Shown: positions 8,462 through 18,701, counted from the first letter of the stretch. The stretch: DNA of 64,000 bases from Erysipelotrichaceae bacterium (GCA_017539105.1 JAFYHQ010000046.1:1-64000), one strand, 5' to 3'. Made by a program: numbers and translations. The notes: a model not told the origin generated them from the sequence alone.

Positions 8462-9928
8462 TCATCGCTTATCGTATGTGAAACTGATGTCTTTTTCCAG
8501 AATCGGAATCAGCTCTTCAAGATCCGTGATCGTTTCGTTCGCCAGCGAGGATAGTTCCTGGCTCCGTTCCGGATCGGAAAGATACGCGACCGTGTATGCT
8601 CCGTAATTCAGACCGCAGTTGATATCCATCACGGAATCCCCTACCATGACGCAATCCTTGTTCCAAGAATTGCTGTTGATGAGCTTGAAAATCCCCTCCG
8701 GATCCGGTTTGAGATGCTCCACATCACGCAAACCGCAGATATCATCGATGTACTGTTCCGCATCGAACATCTGCAGCAATTCCCGTATTCCTTCATTGGT
8801 CCGAGTCGAAATGATCCCAACCTTATAGCCATTCTCATGGAGATATTTCAATACATCTTCGGCATGCGGCATCATATGGGTCGTCGTCGGCCGGACTTCC
8901 AGCTGACGTTTCCGGTAATCCGCATACAAAGTATCATAATCGATTCCCGGAAAATACTTCGGGAATACATCTTTTAACGCAGGACCGATGACTTCCTGTT
9001 TCACTTCCGGAGTGAATTTGGACAGATCAGAATATTTCTCAAACAATGCTTTGAACGCTTCAAAGATGCTTTCGCGGGTATCCATCAGCGTGCCATCGAA
9101 GTCAAAAAGGACCGTCGGTTTCTTTTTCTTGAACCATTTGTCCAGTAATCCAAGGTATCCCAGTATGCCGATTATGATGAATGCCAGGGACGTCAGCTGC
9201 GCCATCTTAAGCTTGCCGATATAAAGCGAATCCGTTCTTCTCGCTTCGATAAAGAAACGCCCTACCCCGTACCACATCAGATAGGCATACGCCAGATCTC
9301 CGCGCTTATTCTGGTACTTGCGCAAGATAAAGACGATCAGGATCCAGCCGATGAAACAGAGCATCGATTCATAGAAGAACAGCGGCTCATAGTAATGTCC
9401 GTTGATATACATTCCTTCTTTCAGGAAAGATAGGACCCCATCGAAATAACTCTCTGCAACTTCTCCGCCATGACATTCCTGATTGACGAAATTCCCCCAG
9501 CGTCCGATGGCTTGCCCGATCAGCACATTCGGCAGCAGGATATCCAGGAACTTCATGAAAGGATAATGCTTCCGGGTTATGAACCAGTGCGCAAACAAAG
9601 CGCCGAAGACCAGTCCTCCCTGGATCGCCAGGCCGCCATCCCAGATACGTATCATATCAAGAGGATGCGCCATATAGTAAGAAAAATTATAGAAAACACA
9701 GAACCACAGTCTGGCACCCATGATGCCGACCCATAGCGTATAGATAAACAGATCATCGAAATAAGACATATCGATGTATCTGCTTTCTTTTGCGAAACGT
9801 TTCGAAACGACATATGCGATTGCTGCGCCGATCAGGATCAGAACGGCATACCAGCGTACATCCAAAGCGATCGAACCGATACGGAAAGCGACAAATGTCT
9901 GAGAATCAGGAAAGAAACTAATCATCAT
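8462..9928 (-). CDS. lgt: Prolipoprotein diacylglyceryl transferase fused to a PpaX-like HAD phosphatase
   Basis: 488 residues against about 260-290 for a normal Lgt. Residues 1-265 are Lgt: several membrane helices, the signature GQAIGRWGNFVNQE near 138-151 and YGVGRFFIEARR near 220. A KWFKKKKP linker leads into a complete HAD hydrolase: DFDGTLMD (nucleophile D276, D278), GIISTRTNEG, LKPDPEG and MVGDSVMDINCG. Lgt transfers diacylglycerol to lipoprotein cysteines; PpaX-type HADs hydrolyse pyrophosphate. Separate lgt and ppaX genes follow hprK in Bacillus, so this is that cluster with two genes merged. The HAD domain would face the cytoplasm after the last helix. It overlaps hprK by 11 bases. 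Confidence 0.93.
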   Translation of the reverse strand: MMISFFPDSQTFVAFRIGSIALDVRWYAVLILIGAAIAYVVSKRFAKESRYIDMSYFDDLFIYTLWVGIMGARLWFCVFYNFSYYMAHPLDMIRIWDGGLAIQGGLVFGALFAHWFITRKHYPFMKFLDILLPNVLIGQAIGRWGNFVNQECHGGEVAESYFDGVLSFLKEGMYINGHYYEPLFFYESMLCFIGWILIVFILRKYQNKRGDLAYAYLMWYGVGRFFIEARRTDSLYIGKLKMAQLTSLAFIIIGILGYLGLLDKWFKKKKPTVLFDFDGTLMDTRESIFEAFKALFEKYSDLSKFTPEVKQEVIGPALKDVFPKYFPGIDYDTLYADYRKRQLEVRPTTTHMMPHAEDVLKYLHENGYKVGIISTRTNEGIRELLQMFDAEQYIDDICGLRDVEHLKPDPEGIFKLINSNSWNKDCVMVGDSVMDINCGLNYGAYTVAYLSDPERSQELSSLANETITDLEELIPILEKDISFTYDKR

Positions 9929-10874
9929 TCTCTTCTCCTTTGCGTATCAGCGATTCGCGGTATTCCTGTTTGAATTCTTCATTGGAATCAAAACCAAGTT
10001 TCTTTAAAAGATAATTGGAGACGGCTGCTTCGATAATGACAGACAGAGACTTGCCTTCAGTGATCGGAATCACCAGCATCGGCTTTTCTAATCCCAAGAC
10101 ATCCTGTGTGCGGTTGATCGGATTGAGACGATCCATTTCGATCTTTTCATCCTGCTTGACCAGATTGATCACGAAATCCAGATTGCAGCGGTTCAGGAAA
10201 GCATTCGCGCCAAACATCCGGGTCACATCCACGATGCCAAGGCCTCGGATCTCCAGCATCCTTTTCAGCATCTTCGGTGCCTGACAGATGATGCTGGTAT
10301 GGACTCTGGTCACTTCGATGCAGTCGTCTGCGACCAGCATATGTCCCCGGTTGATCAGATCCAACGCAAGTTCGGATTTACCTATCCCGGACTTCCCTGT
10401 GATCATCACGCCTCTTCCATAGATGTTCATCATGACTCCATGGAGCGTATCCGTGGCAGCCAGCTGTTCCGAAAGATAAGAAACCAGATCGACCATCAGC
10501 TGATAGGTTTTTCCTTCGTAACGGAAGACCGGGAAATTCTTGTCGTTGGCCAGCCAGATCAGAGAATCCAGAGGTTCGAAACCATCCGAAATGATGATAC
10601 ATGGCGTATAGGAATCGGTAATGATCTCGAAACGCTGTTTCTGGGTCTCCGGATCCAGTTTGGTCATGTATTCATATTCTTTCGTTCCCAGGACGACGAC
10701 ACGCTTCAAGTCGTTGGACTCCAGATAGCCGGACAGTTCCAGACCCGGACGGTTGACATCCGGGGCGATGATCCAGCGGTCCAGCGAACTATCGGATCCT
10801 GTCAGCTGTTCAAAATGAAAGTATTCTTCCAGCTGTCTTACATATACCCGTCTGTTCAGTTCTTCATTTGCCAT
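9918..10874 (-). CDS. hprK: HPr kinase/phosphorylase
   Basis: About 318 residues. The P-loop GKSGIGKSELALDL sits near residue 155, then HMLVADD and the HprK signature EIRGLGIVDV with FGA. HprK phosphorylates the regulatory Ser of HPr and reverses this by phosphorolysis, releasing pyrophosphate, and so drives CcpA-dependent catabolite control. ATG 10874 has AGGTGA at good spacing; an in-frame GTG at 10883 is less likely. The start lies within the end of uvrA. Co-transcription with a PpaX-like domain fits removal of the pyrophosphate product. Confidence 0.96.
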   Translation of the reverse strand: MANEELNRRVYVRQLEEYFHFEQLTGSDSSLDRWIIAPDVNRPGLELSGYLESNDLKRVVVLGTKEYEYMTKLDPETQKQRFEIITDSYTPCIIISDGFEPLDSLIWLANDKNFPVFRYEGKTYQLMVDLVSYLSEQLAATDTLHGVMMNIYGRGVMITGKSGIGKSELALDLINRGHMLVADDCIEVTRVHTSIICQAPKMLKRMLEIRGLGIVDVTRMFGANAFLNRCNLDFVINLVKQDEKIEMDRLNPINRTQDVLGLEKPMLVIPITEGKSLSVIIEAAVSNYLLKKLGFDSNEEFKQEYRESLIRKGEENDD

Positions 10875-13695
10875 TTCTATCACCTAACACTTTCTTCAGA
10901 TATTCTCCGGTATAGGAATCATTTACGTTACATATTTCTTCCGGCGTACCGCAGGCGATCAGTTCACCGCCCTTGTCTCCGCCATCCGGTCCCAGATCGA
11001 TGATGTAGTCCGCGCACTTGATCACATCCAGATTGTGTTCGATCACCACTACCGTATCTCCATTATCGACAATGCGGTCGATGATCATGATCAGCTTGTG
11101 CACGTCATCCATATGCAATCCGGTCGTCGGTTCATCCAGCACGAACATCGTCTTGCCGGTTGGCTTCTTCTGCAGTTCGGAAGCAAGTTTGACCCGCTGC
11201 GCTTCTCCGCCGGACAAGGTCGTCGCGGACTGTCCCAGTTCGATATAGCCGAGTCCTACATCATACAAGACCTGCAGCTTGTCTTTGATCTTGCGATGGT
11301 TCTTGAAGAATTCCAGCGCTTCTTTGACCGGCATCTTCAATACATCATAGATATTCTTGCCGCGGTAGCGCACTTCTAGCGTTTCTCTGTTATAGCGTTT
11401 TCCCCTGCATTCTTCGCATTCCACATACACATCCGGAATAAACAGCATCGAGATCCGTTTCACGCCATCGCCCTGGCACGCTTCGCAGCGTCCTCCCGGC
11501 ACATTGAACGAATAGCGCGATTTCGAGTAGCCTCTTTCTTTCGAATCAGGGGTAGAGGCATATAAGTCACGGATATCATCGAATACGCCTGTATAAGTCG
11601 CAGGATTGCTTCGTGGCGTACGTCCGATTGGATCCTGAGTGATGTATACGATCTTATCGATATTGTTCAGACCTTCCACCTTATCGACCTTGCCCGGTTT
11701 GATACGGACACGGTCCAATGATTTCATGACCGCCTTTGTCATGGTTTCGATGACCAGAGATGATTTTCCCGAACCCGAGACTCCGGTCACGCAGATAAAC
11801 TTGCCTAACGGGAAAGATACATCGATATTCTTGAGATTATTCTCTTTGCAGCCGATCAGTTTCAGAGACTTTCCGTTGCCTTTTCTTCTTTCGGAAGGGA
11901 TCGGGATCTGTTTCCGGAATGACAGATACTGTCCGGTAATGGAGTTCTCATCTTTGAGGATCTCTTCCGGAGTGCCTGAAAAGACCACCTCGCCTCCATC
12001 CTTGCCCGCACCGGGACCGATATCCACGATATGATCCGCTGCTATCATCGTTTCTGCATCGTGTTCGACAACGATGACCGTATTGCCCAGATCACGCATT
12101 CTCTTTAAAGTACCGATCAGTTTGGCATTATCCTTCTGATGCAGACTGATGGATGGTTCATCCAGAACATAAAGAACGCCTGTCAGCGCCGAACCGATCT
12201 GGGTCGCAAGCCGTATCCTCTGGGCTTCTCCTCCGGATAAGGAACCTGCCGTTCTGTTTAACGTCAGATAATCCAGTCCCACATCATTGAGAAAACGGAA
12301 ACGGCTTCCCAGTTCATTCAGTAAGGTCGTGGCGATTTCGGCACGCATCGGATCGAGCTTCAGATCTTCCAGATAGTTCTTGGCCTGAAGGATAGACATT
12401 TCCGTGAAATCAGCGATATTCCTGTCCCCTACTCTTACCGAAAGAACCTTTTCATTCAGACGCTTGCCATGGCACTTCTTGCATTCCGATTCCACCATGA
12501 AAGAACCATAGTATTCCTTGCCGAACTTGGACTGCGTTTCCGCAAACCTCCGCTCGATCAGCGTCTTGACTCCTTCGATATAGCCGTACTTGTTGTAGGT
12601 GGTACCGCCAGTAGAGGTAACGGTGTACTTGATTTCTTCATCGGAACCGTAAAGGATGATGTTCATTTCTTTTTCGGTAAAGTCCTTTAACGGCTTATTC
12701 TCGGAAATATGATAATGATCCAGCAGTCTGGAAAAGTTCTGCCATTCCAGATTGTTGGTGCCATAGATATTCTTATAGTAGCGGATCCCGCCTTCCGCGA
12801 TCGATTTGCTCCTATCCGGCATCAGATAATCCAGATCCACCGACATGGTCACGCCCAGGCCTTTGCATTCGTCGCAGGCGCCTAACGGGCTGTTGAACGA
12901 GAACAGCCGAGGCTCCAGGGTTGGAACGGTAAACCCACATTTCGGACAGGCATGATGGGATGAAAACAGATCCTTCTTGCCTCCGTGGGAAATGACGCAG
13001 GTCCCCTCGGTCAATCCTAAAGCGATTTCCAGAGAATCATTCAATCTCGTTTCGATATTCGGTTTCTTCAGGATACGGTCTACCACGACATCGATATTGT
13101 GGCGCTTGTTCTTATCCAGTTCGGGAACGTTTTCGATATCATAGAGTTCATCATCGACATACAAACGGATATAACCATCTTTTTTCAATTTATCAAAGAG
13201 ATCCTTAAAGGTACCCTTCTTGTTTCTGACGACATCCGCCAGGATTTCCAGCCGTTCATTCTCCGGAAAGGTCATGATGCTCCGGACCATGCCTGAGACG
13301 GTCATCGGTTCGATCGGTTCATTGTGGTTCGGACAGTAGGCGATTCCGCATCGCGCATACAACAGTCTGAGATAGTCGTAGATCTCCGTAATCGTCGCAA
13401 CCGTGGAACGTGGGTTGTTGGAGGTGGTCTTCTGGTCGATCGCGATCGCCGGCGAAAGACCTTCGATCAGATCCACATCCGGCTTGTCTACGCCTCCCAG
13501 AAACTGTCTGGCATAGCTGGACAAAGACTCGACATAACGGCGCTGTCCTTCGGCATAGATCGTATCGAATGCCAAAGAAGTCTTTCCTGAACCCGAAAGA
13601 CCGGTCATTACGATCATCTTGTTGCGGGGGAGATCCAGATCGATATTCTTGAGATTGTTGACTCTGGCGCCCCGGATCATGATCTTGTCATTCAT
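10864..13695 (-). CDS. uvrA: UvrABC excinuclease subunit A
   Basis: 943 residues, normal for UvrA, the damage-recognition ATPase of nucleotide excision repair. Both ABC modules are intact: Walker [14 protein letters not shown] near 32 and [10 protein letters not shown] near 640, with signatures [12 protein letters not shown] and [12 protein letters not shown]. The zinc fingers CPKCGF... and CEACQGDG...CEECRGKRY are present. Its start overlaps the preceding membrane-protein gene by 8 bases and its end overlaps hprK, so all sit in one operon. No LexA box was identified. Confidence 0.98.
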   Translation of the reverse strand: MNDKIMIRGARVNNLKNIDLDLPRNKMIVMTGLSGSGKTSLAFDTIYAEGQRRYVESLSSYARQFLGGVDKPDVDLIEGLSPAIAIDQKTTSNNPRSTVATITEIYDYLRLLYARCGIAYCPNHNEPIEPMTVSGMVRSIMTFPENERLEILADVVRNKKGTFKDLFDKLKKDGYIRLYVDDELYDIENVPELDKNKRHNIDVVVDRILKKPNIETRLNDSLEIALGLTEGTCVISHGGKKDLFSSHHACPKCGFTVPTLEPRLFSFNSPLGACDECKGLGVTMSVDLDYLMPDRSKSIAEGGIRYYKNIYGTNNLEWQNFSRLLDHYHISENKPLKDFTEKEMNIILYGSDEEIKYTVTSTGGTTYNKYGYIEGVKTLIERRFAETQSKFGKEYYGSFMVESECKKCHGKRLNEKVLSVRVGDRNIADFTEMSILQAKNYLEDLKLDPMRAEIATTLLNELGSRFRFLNDVGLDYLTLNRTAGSLSGGEAQRIRLATQIGSALTGVLYVLDEPSISLHQKDNAKLIGTLKRMRDLGNTVIVVEHDAETMIAADHIVDIGPGAGKDGGEVVFSGTPEEILKDENSITGQYLSFRKQIPIPSERRKGNGKSLKLIGCKENNLKNIDVSFPLGKFICVTGVSGSGKSSLVIETMTKAVMKSLDRVRIKPGKVDKVEGLNNIDKIVYITQDPIGRTPRSNPATYTGVFDDIRDLYASTPDSKERGYSKSRYSFNVPGGRCEACQGDGVKRISMLFIPDVYVECEECRGKRYNRETLEVRYRGKNIYDVLKMPVKEALEFFKNHRKIKDKLQVLYDVGLGYIELGQSATTLSGGEAQRVKLASELQKKPTGKTMFVLDEPTTGLHMDDVHKLIMIIDRIVDNGDTVVVIEHNLDVIKCADYIIDLGPDGGDKGGELIACGTPEEICNVNDSYTGEYLKKVLGDRNGK

Positions 13696-14491
13696 CTTTG
13701 TTTCTTCCTATCTTTTTCTTGATTTTCCTTAACATGTAATTGAGTTTTGAAGCGTTCTTGCCGCGATAGCCTTTGATCCTGGATAAGGTTTCATGGTAGA
13801 TGCGATTCATGGAATTGACGGTCTTGTCGACACGGTCATTGATGAGCCGTTTCCGTCCTTCATCGATGCGATCCACGGCATTATAGAATTTATTGTTCAA
13901 GCCTTTGGATTCATCCAGATAATTCGCAATCAGGATATCCATGTGTTCATTGATGAAATTATCCATTGCTTCCACCCGGTTCTCGAATCCGCTGATGATC
14001 GAAACAGTCAGTGTCAAGTCGATGCTGAAGACGATCGTAAACAGGATCGACAGAATCTCTACAAGCGTATCAGGCAATGCTTCAATGAATGGCAGCAGTC
14101 TCGGATTGATCACATAGACGATCACCAGTCCGGCCAGACCGAACCCGAGCGATGCAGGCAGGCATATGCGCCCGTTGAGATTCAATGGCGCCTTCGAATA
14201 ATCCCACCAGTAGGCATGGAACATCTTTTCCATGGCATAGTGTACGGTATATTCCAGTACGGCAGAAGATCCTACCGCGATAAGGAATACCTGCGTGGGC
14301 GTGTATTCCGTCATGATATAACGGAAGAACAGCGTACCTGCCAATGCCGCAAACCCATAGATCGGAATGATGGGCCCATAAAGAAAACCCCGGTTATCCC
14401 ATTTGCCGCCCCAGATCGTCATGGCGATGGATTCATAAACGTAACCGATAAAGCTGAGAATAATGAAATAAATGATGCATCTGTCGATCAT
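13688..14491 (-). CDS. PF06541-type membrane protein (putative ABC transporter permease)
   Basis: 267 residues. The N-terminal half holds five or six hydrophobic helices with family-typical segments [29 protein letters not shown] and a WWDYS motif. The last 100 residues are charged and helical ([20 protein letters not shown]) and cytoplasmic. This matches the poorly understood 'ABC-transporter type IV' family; no transport role has been shown for it that I can cite. I place the start at ATG 14491, which overlaps the HD gene's stop as ATGA, rather than an upstream in-frame codon inside that gene. Confidence 0.8.
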   Translation of the reverse strand: MIDRCIIYFIILSFIGYVYESIAMTIWGGKWDNRGFLYGPIIPIYGFAALAGTLFFRYIMTEYTPTQVFLIAVGSSAVLEYTVHYAMEKMFHAYWWDYSKAPLNLNGRICLPASLGFGLAGLVIVYVINPRLLPFIEALPDTLVEILSILFTIVFSIDLTLTVSIISGFENRVEAMDNFINEHMDILIANYLDESKGLNNKFYNAVDRIDEGRKRLINDRVDKTVNSMNRIYHETLSRIKGYRGKNASKLNYMLRKIKKKIGRNKDE

Positions 14492-14955
14492 CGGTTCACC
14501 GTCTCTTTCAAGGCGCAAAGCTTATCCGCCAGACAGACCAGGACCGCTTCCTTGTGCCTGGGCACAGACTTCAGCGTCAAAGGCCACATATGCGACCGGA
14601 TGACTTCCTGGGTACGTTCATCGATCTGGAACGATCTCACCGCATTCTCGCAAGCTTCCTTGGGATGAGTGAAACCATGCATCTTGAAGATATTCCAATG
14701 AAGTTCCTTGTCATGCCAGTCATAGAGATAGAAATCATGCAGGATCGCTCCGCCCAGCAGGATCTCAGGATCCGCATTCACATGGAAACGCTTATCCAAA
14801 GCATATGCCGTTCTTGCCACATCCAGACTATGCTGAAGAACGCTCACTTTGCCATGAGCCTTGTAGTTTTCCATCCGCCGTACCTGAGGATCATTCAGAT
14901 ATCGATCAAGGATCCGATCGAATTCCTGCTGATCTGCTTTTCTTAGTTTCACCAT
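14488..14955 (-). CDS. Small HD-domain phosphohydrolase
   Basis: 155 residues with an HD metal site: [26 protein letters not shown] and RSHMWPLT supply the H...HD...D pattern. Small HD proteins of this type are metal-dependent phosphohydrolases acting on nucleotides or similar substrates; the substrate here is unknown. It is first gene of the operon running to the lgt fusion. Only 19 bases separate its ATG from that of the divergent TraB gene, with no room for a ribosome site, so its mRNA is predicted to be leaderless or nearly so. Confidence 0.82.
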   Translation of the reverse strand: MVKLRKADQQEFDRILDRYLNDPQVRRMENYKAHGKVSVLQHSLDVARTAYALDKRFHVNADPEILLGGAILHDFYLYDWHDKELHWNIFKMHGFTHPKEACENAVRSFQIDERTQEVIRSHMWPLTLKSVPRHKEAVLVCLADKLCALKETVNR

Positions 14956-14958
14956 TTA

Positions 14959-14969
14959 ATTATATAATA
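14959..14969. promoter_or_regulatory. Overlapping divergent -10 boxes, both genes near-leaderless
   Basis: The near-palindrome ATTATATAAT gives TATAAT at 14963-14968 for the plus gene (6 bases from its ATG). On the minus strand it gives TATTAT (14969-14964, 8 bases from ATG) or TATAAT (14964-14959, 3 bases). Both polymerases would compete for the same bases. Confidence 0.65.
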
Positions 14970-14974
14970 GATTC

Positions 14975-16138
14975 ATGAATGATAATATCGCAAAACTGGA
15001 ATATCAAGACAAAGAGATCTATCTGGTCAAAACGGCACACGTTTCCCGCAATTCCGTAGAAGACGTGAAAGAATGCATTGAAGAGGTACAGCCCGATGCG
15101 ATCTGTGTCGAACTGGATCAGGATCGCTACAATAAGCTCAAAGAACCTGAAAAATGGCGCAATACGGATATTGTTAAGGTTATCAAAGAGAAACAGGTTG
15201 GTTTTCTTCTGGTAAATGTGATCCTTTCTTCGTTCCAGAAGCGGATCGCGAAATCGATGGATTCGACTTCAGGTGCGGAGATGAAAACGGCAATGGAAAT
15301 CGCGGAAGAAAAAAATATCCCTCTGGTCATGGCCGACCGTTCCGTCAAAACGACTTTCTCGAGGATCTGGAATGAACTGACATCGAAAGAGAAGATGAAA
15401 CTTCTGACAGGGCTGATCGAATCGGTTTTCGAGAATGAAGATATCAGCGAGGATGATATCAGCAAGCTGAAGGAAGCGGATGCTTTGGAAGCGGCACTGA
15501 TGGAAGTGGGAAAAGCTTTCCCGAATGTCAAGCGGGTACTGGTCGATGAACGGGACCAGTATCTCTGCCAGAAGATTAAGAATGCTCCGGGAAACAAGAT
15601 CGTTGCGGTCATCGGAGCTGCGCACGCAAAAGGCATCGAACAGAATCTGGGCAACGAAATCGATGTACAGGCTCTGGATACGGTCGTCAAGAAAAAAGGA
15701 TTCTCTTCTTATCTGAAGTATCTGATCCCTCTGTTTTTTCTTGCTGTCATCTTATGGACCATCTATCAGAACCAGGATCTCGGATTAAGCCAGATCAAGT
15801 CCTGGTTCCTCTGGCATGGCACCCTTTCTGCTTTGGGTGTGCTGCTGGCATTGGGCCATCCGTTATCGATCGTCACCGCTTTCCTGCTGGCGCCATTGAC
15901 TTCCTTGAATCCGTTACTGGCCTCCGGCTGGTTTGCCGGCATCGTGGAAGCGACCATTAGAAAACCCAAAGTCAAAGACTTCGAAGATATCGCCGAAGAT
16001 ACCGCGACCCTGAAAGGCTTCTGGAAGAACCGGGTCACCAGGACCTTGCTGGTGGTGATCTTCGCAAATCTGTTCTCTTCCTTGGGAACGCTGATTTCCG
16101 GAATCGATATCGTCAGGAAGTTTATCGAAAGCTTCTGA
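14975..16138 (+). CDS. TraB/PrgY-family membrane protein
   Basis: 387 residues. The N-terminal TraB domain shows VKTAHVSRNSVEDV, DAICVELDQDRYNKL and VAVIGAAHAKGIEQNL. The C-terminal third (from about 250) contains four or five hydrophobic segments with HPLSIVTAFLLAPLTSLNP. The family is named from PrgY/TraB, which shut down peptide pheromone in enterococci; chromosomal members of this form are widespread and their role is unsettled. No Shine-Dalgarno sequence precedes the ATG; the -10 box lies 6 bases upstream. A strong terminator follows. Confidence 0.88.
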   Translation: MNDNIAKLEYQDKEIYLVKTAHVSRNSVEDVKECIEEVQPDAICVELDQDRYNKLKEPEKWRNTDIVKVIKEKQVGFLLVNVILSSFQKRIAKSMDSTSGAEMKTAMEIAEEKNIPLVMADRSVKTTFSRIWNELTSKEKMKLLTGLIESVFENEDISEDDISKLKEADALEAALMEVGKAFPNVKRVLVDERDQYLCQKIKNAPGNKIVAVIGAAHAKGIEQNLGNEIDVQALDTVVKKKGFSSYLKYLIPLFFLAVILWTIYQNQDLGLSQIKSWFLWHGTLSALGVLLALGHPLSIVTAFLLAPLTSLNPLLASGWFAGIVEATIRKPKVKDFEDIAEDTATLKGFWKNRVTRTLLVVIFANLFSSLGTLISGIDIVRKFIESF

Positions 16139-16146
16139 TCATCAAA

Positions 16147-16169
16147 AAAATGCTTATGATAAGCATTTT
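16147..16169. terminator. Bidirectional terminator between the TraB gene and alr
   Basis: Stem AAAATGCTTA/TAAGCATTTT with a 3-base loop and T runs on both strands. It abuts the alr stop at 16170. Confidence 0.88.
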
Positions 16170-17252
16170 TTATTCATGGAATCTAGGATCGATCTTTTTT
16201 ACGATCTGCCCGTTTTCGACATAGACTCTGCTGACCCGATCCGTGATGCCTGTCAGCAGTTCATAGGTGATCGTGTTCAGTTCCTTGGCTCTATCAACGA
16301 TCGAAACATGTTCCCCAAAAAATTCTACGACCGTACCCGGGAGATGTTCATGTTCGGTCAGGATCATCAGCTGATCCATGCAGATGCTGCCGACGATCGT
16401 TCCATATTCATTCTCTACATAGACCTGTTTCCCGGTATTGCTGCGATAGAAGCCGTCAGCGTAACCAAGCGGAACCGTCAGGATATATCCCTTGCCATCG
16501 CTGGTGTAGTGTCTTCCATAGGATACGGTATCTCCTTCGGGAAGCCGCTTTGACATGACCACTTCGCTGTACAGTCCCATGCATGGTTTGAGTTCCGTTT
16601 CATAGGAACTGTAACCCAACAGACCGATGCCGATCCTCTCATAGTTGCAGATGTCGTCATGAACCAGGAAGGAGCCGTCGGTTGCGGACATATGGATATA
16701 TCTGAAATCATAATTCAGATCAAGGACACAGTTACGGAAACGTTCATACTGTTTCACGGAATATTCCTCATCAAAATCAGCGCTGGAGAAATGCGACATC
16801 ACGCCTTCGACGATGCTTCCTTTTTCTAGCAGGATCGCCAGGATATCTTTCGCTTCTTCCGGTCGGATGCCCAGACGGTTCATGCCGGTATTGAGCTTCA
16901 AATGGACTTTCATATCCTTCAGATCCGCCTCTTTCACGAATTCCGGACTGTATGTAACGATACTGATATCATTCTCTCTGATGATAGGAAATGCCTCTTC
17001 CGGCACATAGCCCAGGATCAGGATCTGCCCCTTGATGCCATGCTTCTTGAGCCGCAGCGCTTCATCCAGGCTCGAAACCGCAAAGAAATCGACGCCCTTC
17101 TCTTCCAGGACTTTCGCTTCCATGTAGTCGATGCTTCCATAGCCGTCCGCTTTGACCACACCCATCATTTTTTTATTCGATTTATGCAAAAAGTAATCGA
17201 TATTGAATCTCAGTTTATCCAGATCGATCTGCAGGTAAGTGTTTCTGAACAT
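16170..17252 (-). CDS. alr: Alanine racemase
   Basis: 360 residues. PLP lysine lies in VVKADGYGS (near residue 33) and the second catalytic tyrosine in the LGYADGF/SICMDQLM region of the C-terminal beta domain. Alr interconverts L- and D-alanine for peptidoglycan. I start at ATG 17252 (MFRNTYLQIDLDKL) because TACAAT lies exactly 6 bases upstream and no ribosome site is seen; six extra upstream codons would translate the promoter. Divergent or shared transcription with tyrA is unlikely, since both read the same way with 48 bases between. Confidence 0.96.
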   Translation of the reverse strand: MFRNTYLQIDLDKLRFNIDYFLHKSNKKMMGVVKADGYGSIDYMEAKVLEEKGVDFFAVSSLDEALRLKKHGIKGQILILGYVPEEAFPIIRENDISIVTYSPEFVKEADLKDMKVHLKLNTGMNRLGIRPEEAKDILAILLEKGSIVEGVMSHFSSADFDEEYSVKQYERFRNCVLDLNYDFRYIHMSATDGSFLVHDDICNYERIGIGLLGYSSYETELKPCMGLYSEVVMSKRLPEGDTVSYGRHYTSDGKGYILTVPLGYADGFYRSNTGKQVYVENEYGTIVGSICMDQLMILTEHEHLPGTVVEFFGEHVSIVDRAKELNTITYELLTGITDRVSRVYVENGQIVKKIDPRFHE

Positions 17253-17258
17253 AGATAT

Positions 17259-17264
17259 ATTGTA
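17259..17264 (-). promoter_or_regulatory. alr -10 box, predicted leaderless start
   Basis: TACAAT, then ATATCT, then ATG: the same 6-base geometry as murT and the TraB gene. Confidence 0.6.
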
Positions 17265-17300
17265 GCGCATAATATGCTTTTTTACGAATCAGGTTGCTTT

Positions 17301-18164
17301 TTACTTATGAAATCTGCGGCGGCGGATCGTAGCCGTAATCATTTTTTCTTTCATGCCCGCGATATCTTCTTCTTCGATGAGACCATGCATCTGCTCCAGC
17401 TGAGAAATCAGCTGATCGATCTCTTTCAGCAGATTGTCTTTATTGTAGATAAACAGTTCAGGCCAGAGGTCTTCATTGATATCGGCGATCCTGGTCAGGT
17501 CGCGGAAGCTGTCTCCCGTATAGTTGACAAGTCTGGGGTCATCGGAAATATTCATCAGGGAGATCGCGATCACATGGCATAACTGAGATACGAAACCGAT
17601 GATCCTGTCGTGTTCCTTCGGATCGATCAGGGAAATCGTTTTGAACTGTAATAGAGTGGCAATTTCTTTTGCGCATCCGATTGCGCGATCGGAATTGTTT
17701 TCGGTAGGAACAATGAGGAAATTGGCTTGTCTGAACTGGGAAGGATCCGCATAAGCGATGCCTTTGTATTCCCGTCCCGCCATCGGATGGCAGGCAATGA
17801 ATTCGACATCGGGACGCAATATCCCATTGATTTCTTCGATCACTTTCCGTTTGACGCCTGTCACATCGCTGAGAATGGCTCCGGATCTGAAGTATTGCTG
17901 GTTCGCGCGGACCCAGTCAATGAATGCCTGCGGATAAAGTGCAGAAATCACGATATCACAGTCTTTAATCAGAGACGGATCATTCCCGCCTTCTTCGATC
18001 CAATGACGTTCCTTGGCATAGCGGATCGCCTCAGGATCGATATCGATACCTGTGACTCTGATTCCCGCATCATACAATCCCTGGGCATAGCTGCCTCCCA
18101 GCATCCCCAGTCCGATGATCGCTATTCTCGTTTCTTTGCTGATCATATCCGTTCCCCGTTTCAT
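17301..18164 (-). CDS. tyrA: Prephenate dehydrogenase
   Basis: 287 residues. The Rossmann loop GLGMLGGSYAQGL is at the N-terminus, DVTGVKRKV and ACHPMAGREYKGI in the middle with the conserved catalytic His, and a helical C-terminal dimerisation domain. It oxidises prephenate to 4-hydroxyphenylpyruvate for tyrosine. No ACT domain is present. Two starts are possible: ATG 18164, or ATG 18146 (MISKETR), which begins nearer the usual family N-terminus. It is the only aromatic-pathway gene in the window and stands apart from any aro cluster. Confidence 0.93.
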   Translation of the reverse strand: MKRGTDMISKETRIAIIGLGMLGGSYAQGLYDAGIRVTGIDIDPEAIRYAKERHWIEEGGNDPSLIKDCDIVISALYPQAFIDWVRANQQYFRSGAILSDVTGVKRKVIEEINGILRPDVEFIACHPMAGREYKGIAYADPSQFRQANFLIVPTENNSDRAIGCAKEIATLLQFKTISLIDPKEHDRIIGFVSQLCHVIAISLMNISDDPRLVNYTGDSFRDLTRIADINEDLWPELFIYNKDNLLKEIDQLISQLEQMHGLIEEEDIAGMKEKMITATIRRRRFHK

Positions 18165-18174
18165 TCATCTATAA

Positions 18175-18203
18175 ATCATAAAGCAGAACGTCATGTTCTG
18201 CTT
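18175..18203 (-). terminator. Terminator of the acidic-protein gene running into the tyrA -10
   Basis: Stem AAGCAGAAC/GTTCTGCTT on the minus strand, directly followed by TATGATTTAT. TATGAT (18180-18175) is also the best -10 candidate for tyrA. Confidence 0.55.
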
Positions 18204-18233
18204 CGTTGCTCTGATGCGATTGCCGAATCGGCG

Positions 18234-18578
18234 CTAATCATCTTCTTCTGTATCTTCATCCGTTAGGATTCCCAGCTCTTCCGGTTCATTCTCTTCCTCC
18301 GGATCGCTTTCCTCGTATTCTTCTTCCTGATAATCATCGATATAGGTCGGAACCTTCGATGTCTTCTCCGCAGGATTCTGACGCTTCGTCTCGATCAAAT
18401 CGTGCAGCTCCTTCAGCGATTCATCATCCAGAACCAGAAAATCTTCCGCCTTCTGCAAAGGCACGGTAATCTCCTGCATCTTCGTAAAAGTGATCCTCAG
18501 ATCATCTCCCTCGATTCCGGTGATATAGCCCGACATCTTGCTGGCACGTGATACGATCGGTTTTCCTATCAGACTCAT
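18234..18578 (-). CDS. Small acidic protein of unknown function
   Basis: 114 residues with no family I recognise. The first 60 residues look like a small beta-rich domain (GKPIVSRASKMSGYITGIEG, then TFTKMQEITVPL). The last 40 are extremely acidic, with runs such as YQEEEYEESDPEEENEPEE. AGTAGGAG precedes the ATG at good spacing. It has its own terminator. The acidic tail suggests a partner-binding or disordered segment, which is inference. Confidence 0.7.
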   Translation of the reverse strand: MSLIGKPIVSRASKMSGYITGIEGDDLRITFTKMQEITVPLQKAEDFLVLDDESLKELHDLIETKRQNPAEKTSKVPTYIDDYQEEEYEESDPEEENEPEELGILTDEDTEEDD

Positions 18579-18665
18579 ACAAATCTCCTACTTGTAATGA
18601 TAGAAAGATGAACGGACATAGTCAATAGCTGAAACATGTTTTTGCTTGCAAGCATAAAAAAGTCA

Positions 18666-18671
18666 TATAAT
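18666..18671 (+). promoter_or_regulatory. -10 box of the 18702 gene
   Basis: TATAAT, with TTGCTT 18 bases upstream (18642-18647). It leaves a conventional leader with AAGGAG before ATG 18702, in contrast to the leaderless genes nearby. Confidence 0.6.
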
Positions 18672-18701
18672 AGATGTAAATATATGATTAAGGAGTAAAT
18701 T

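Noticed and set aside
8280-8465. A 61-residue frame between upp and lgt
   Set aside because: It covers the upp start region and the lgt terminator, has no ribosome site and resembles no protein.
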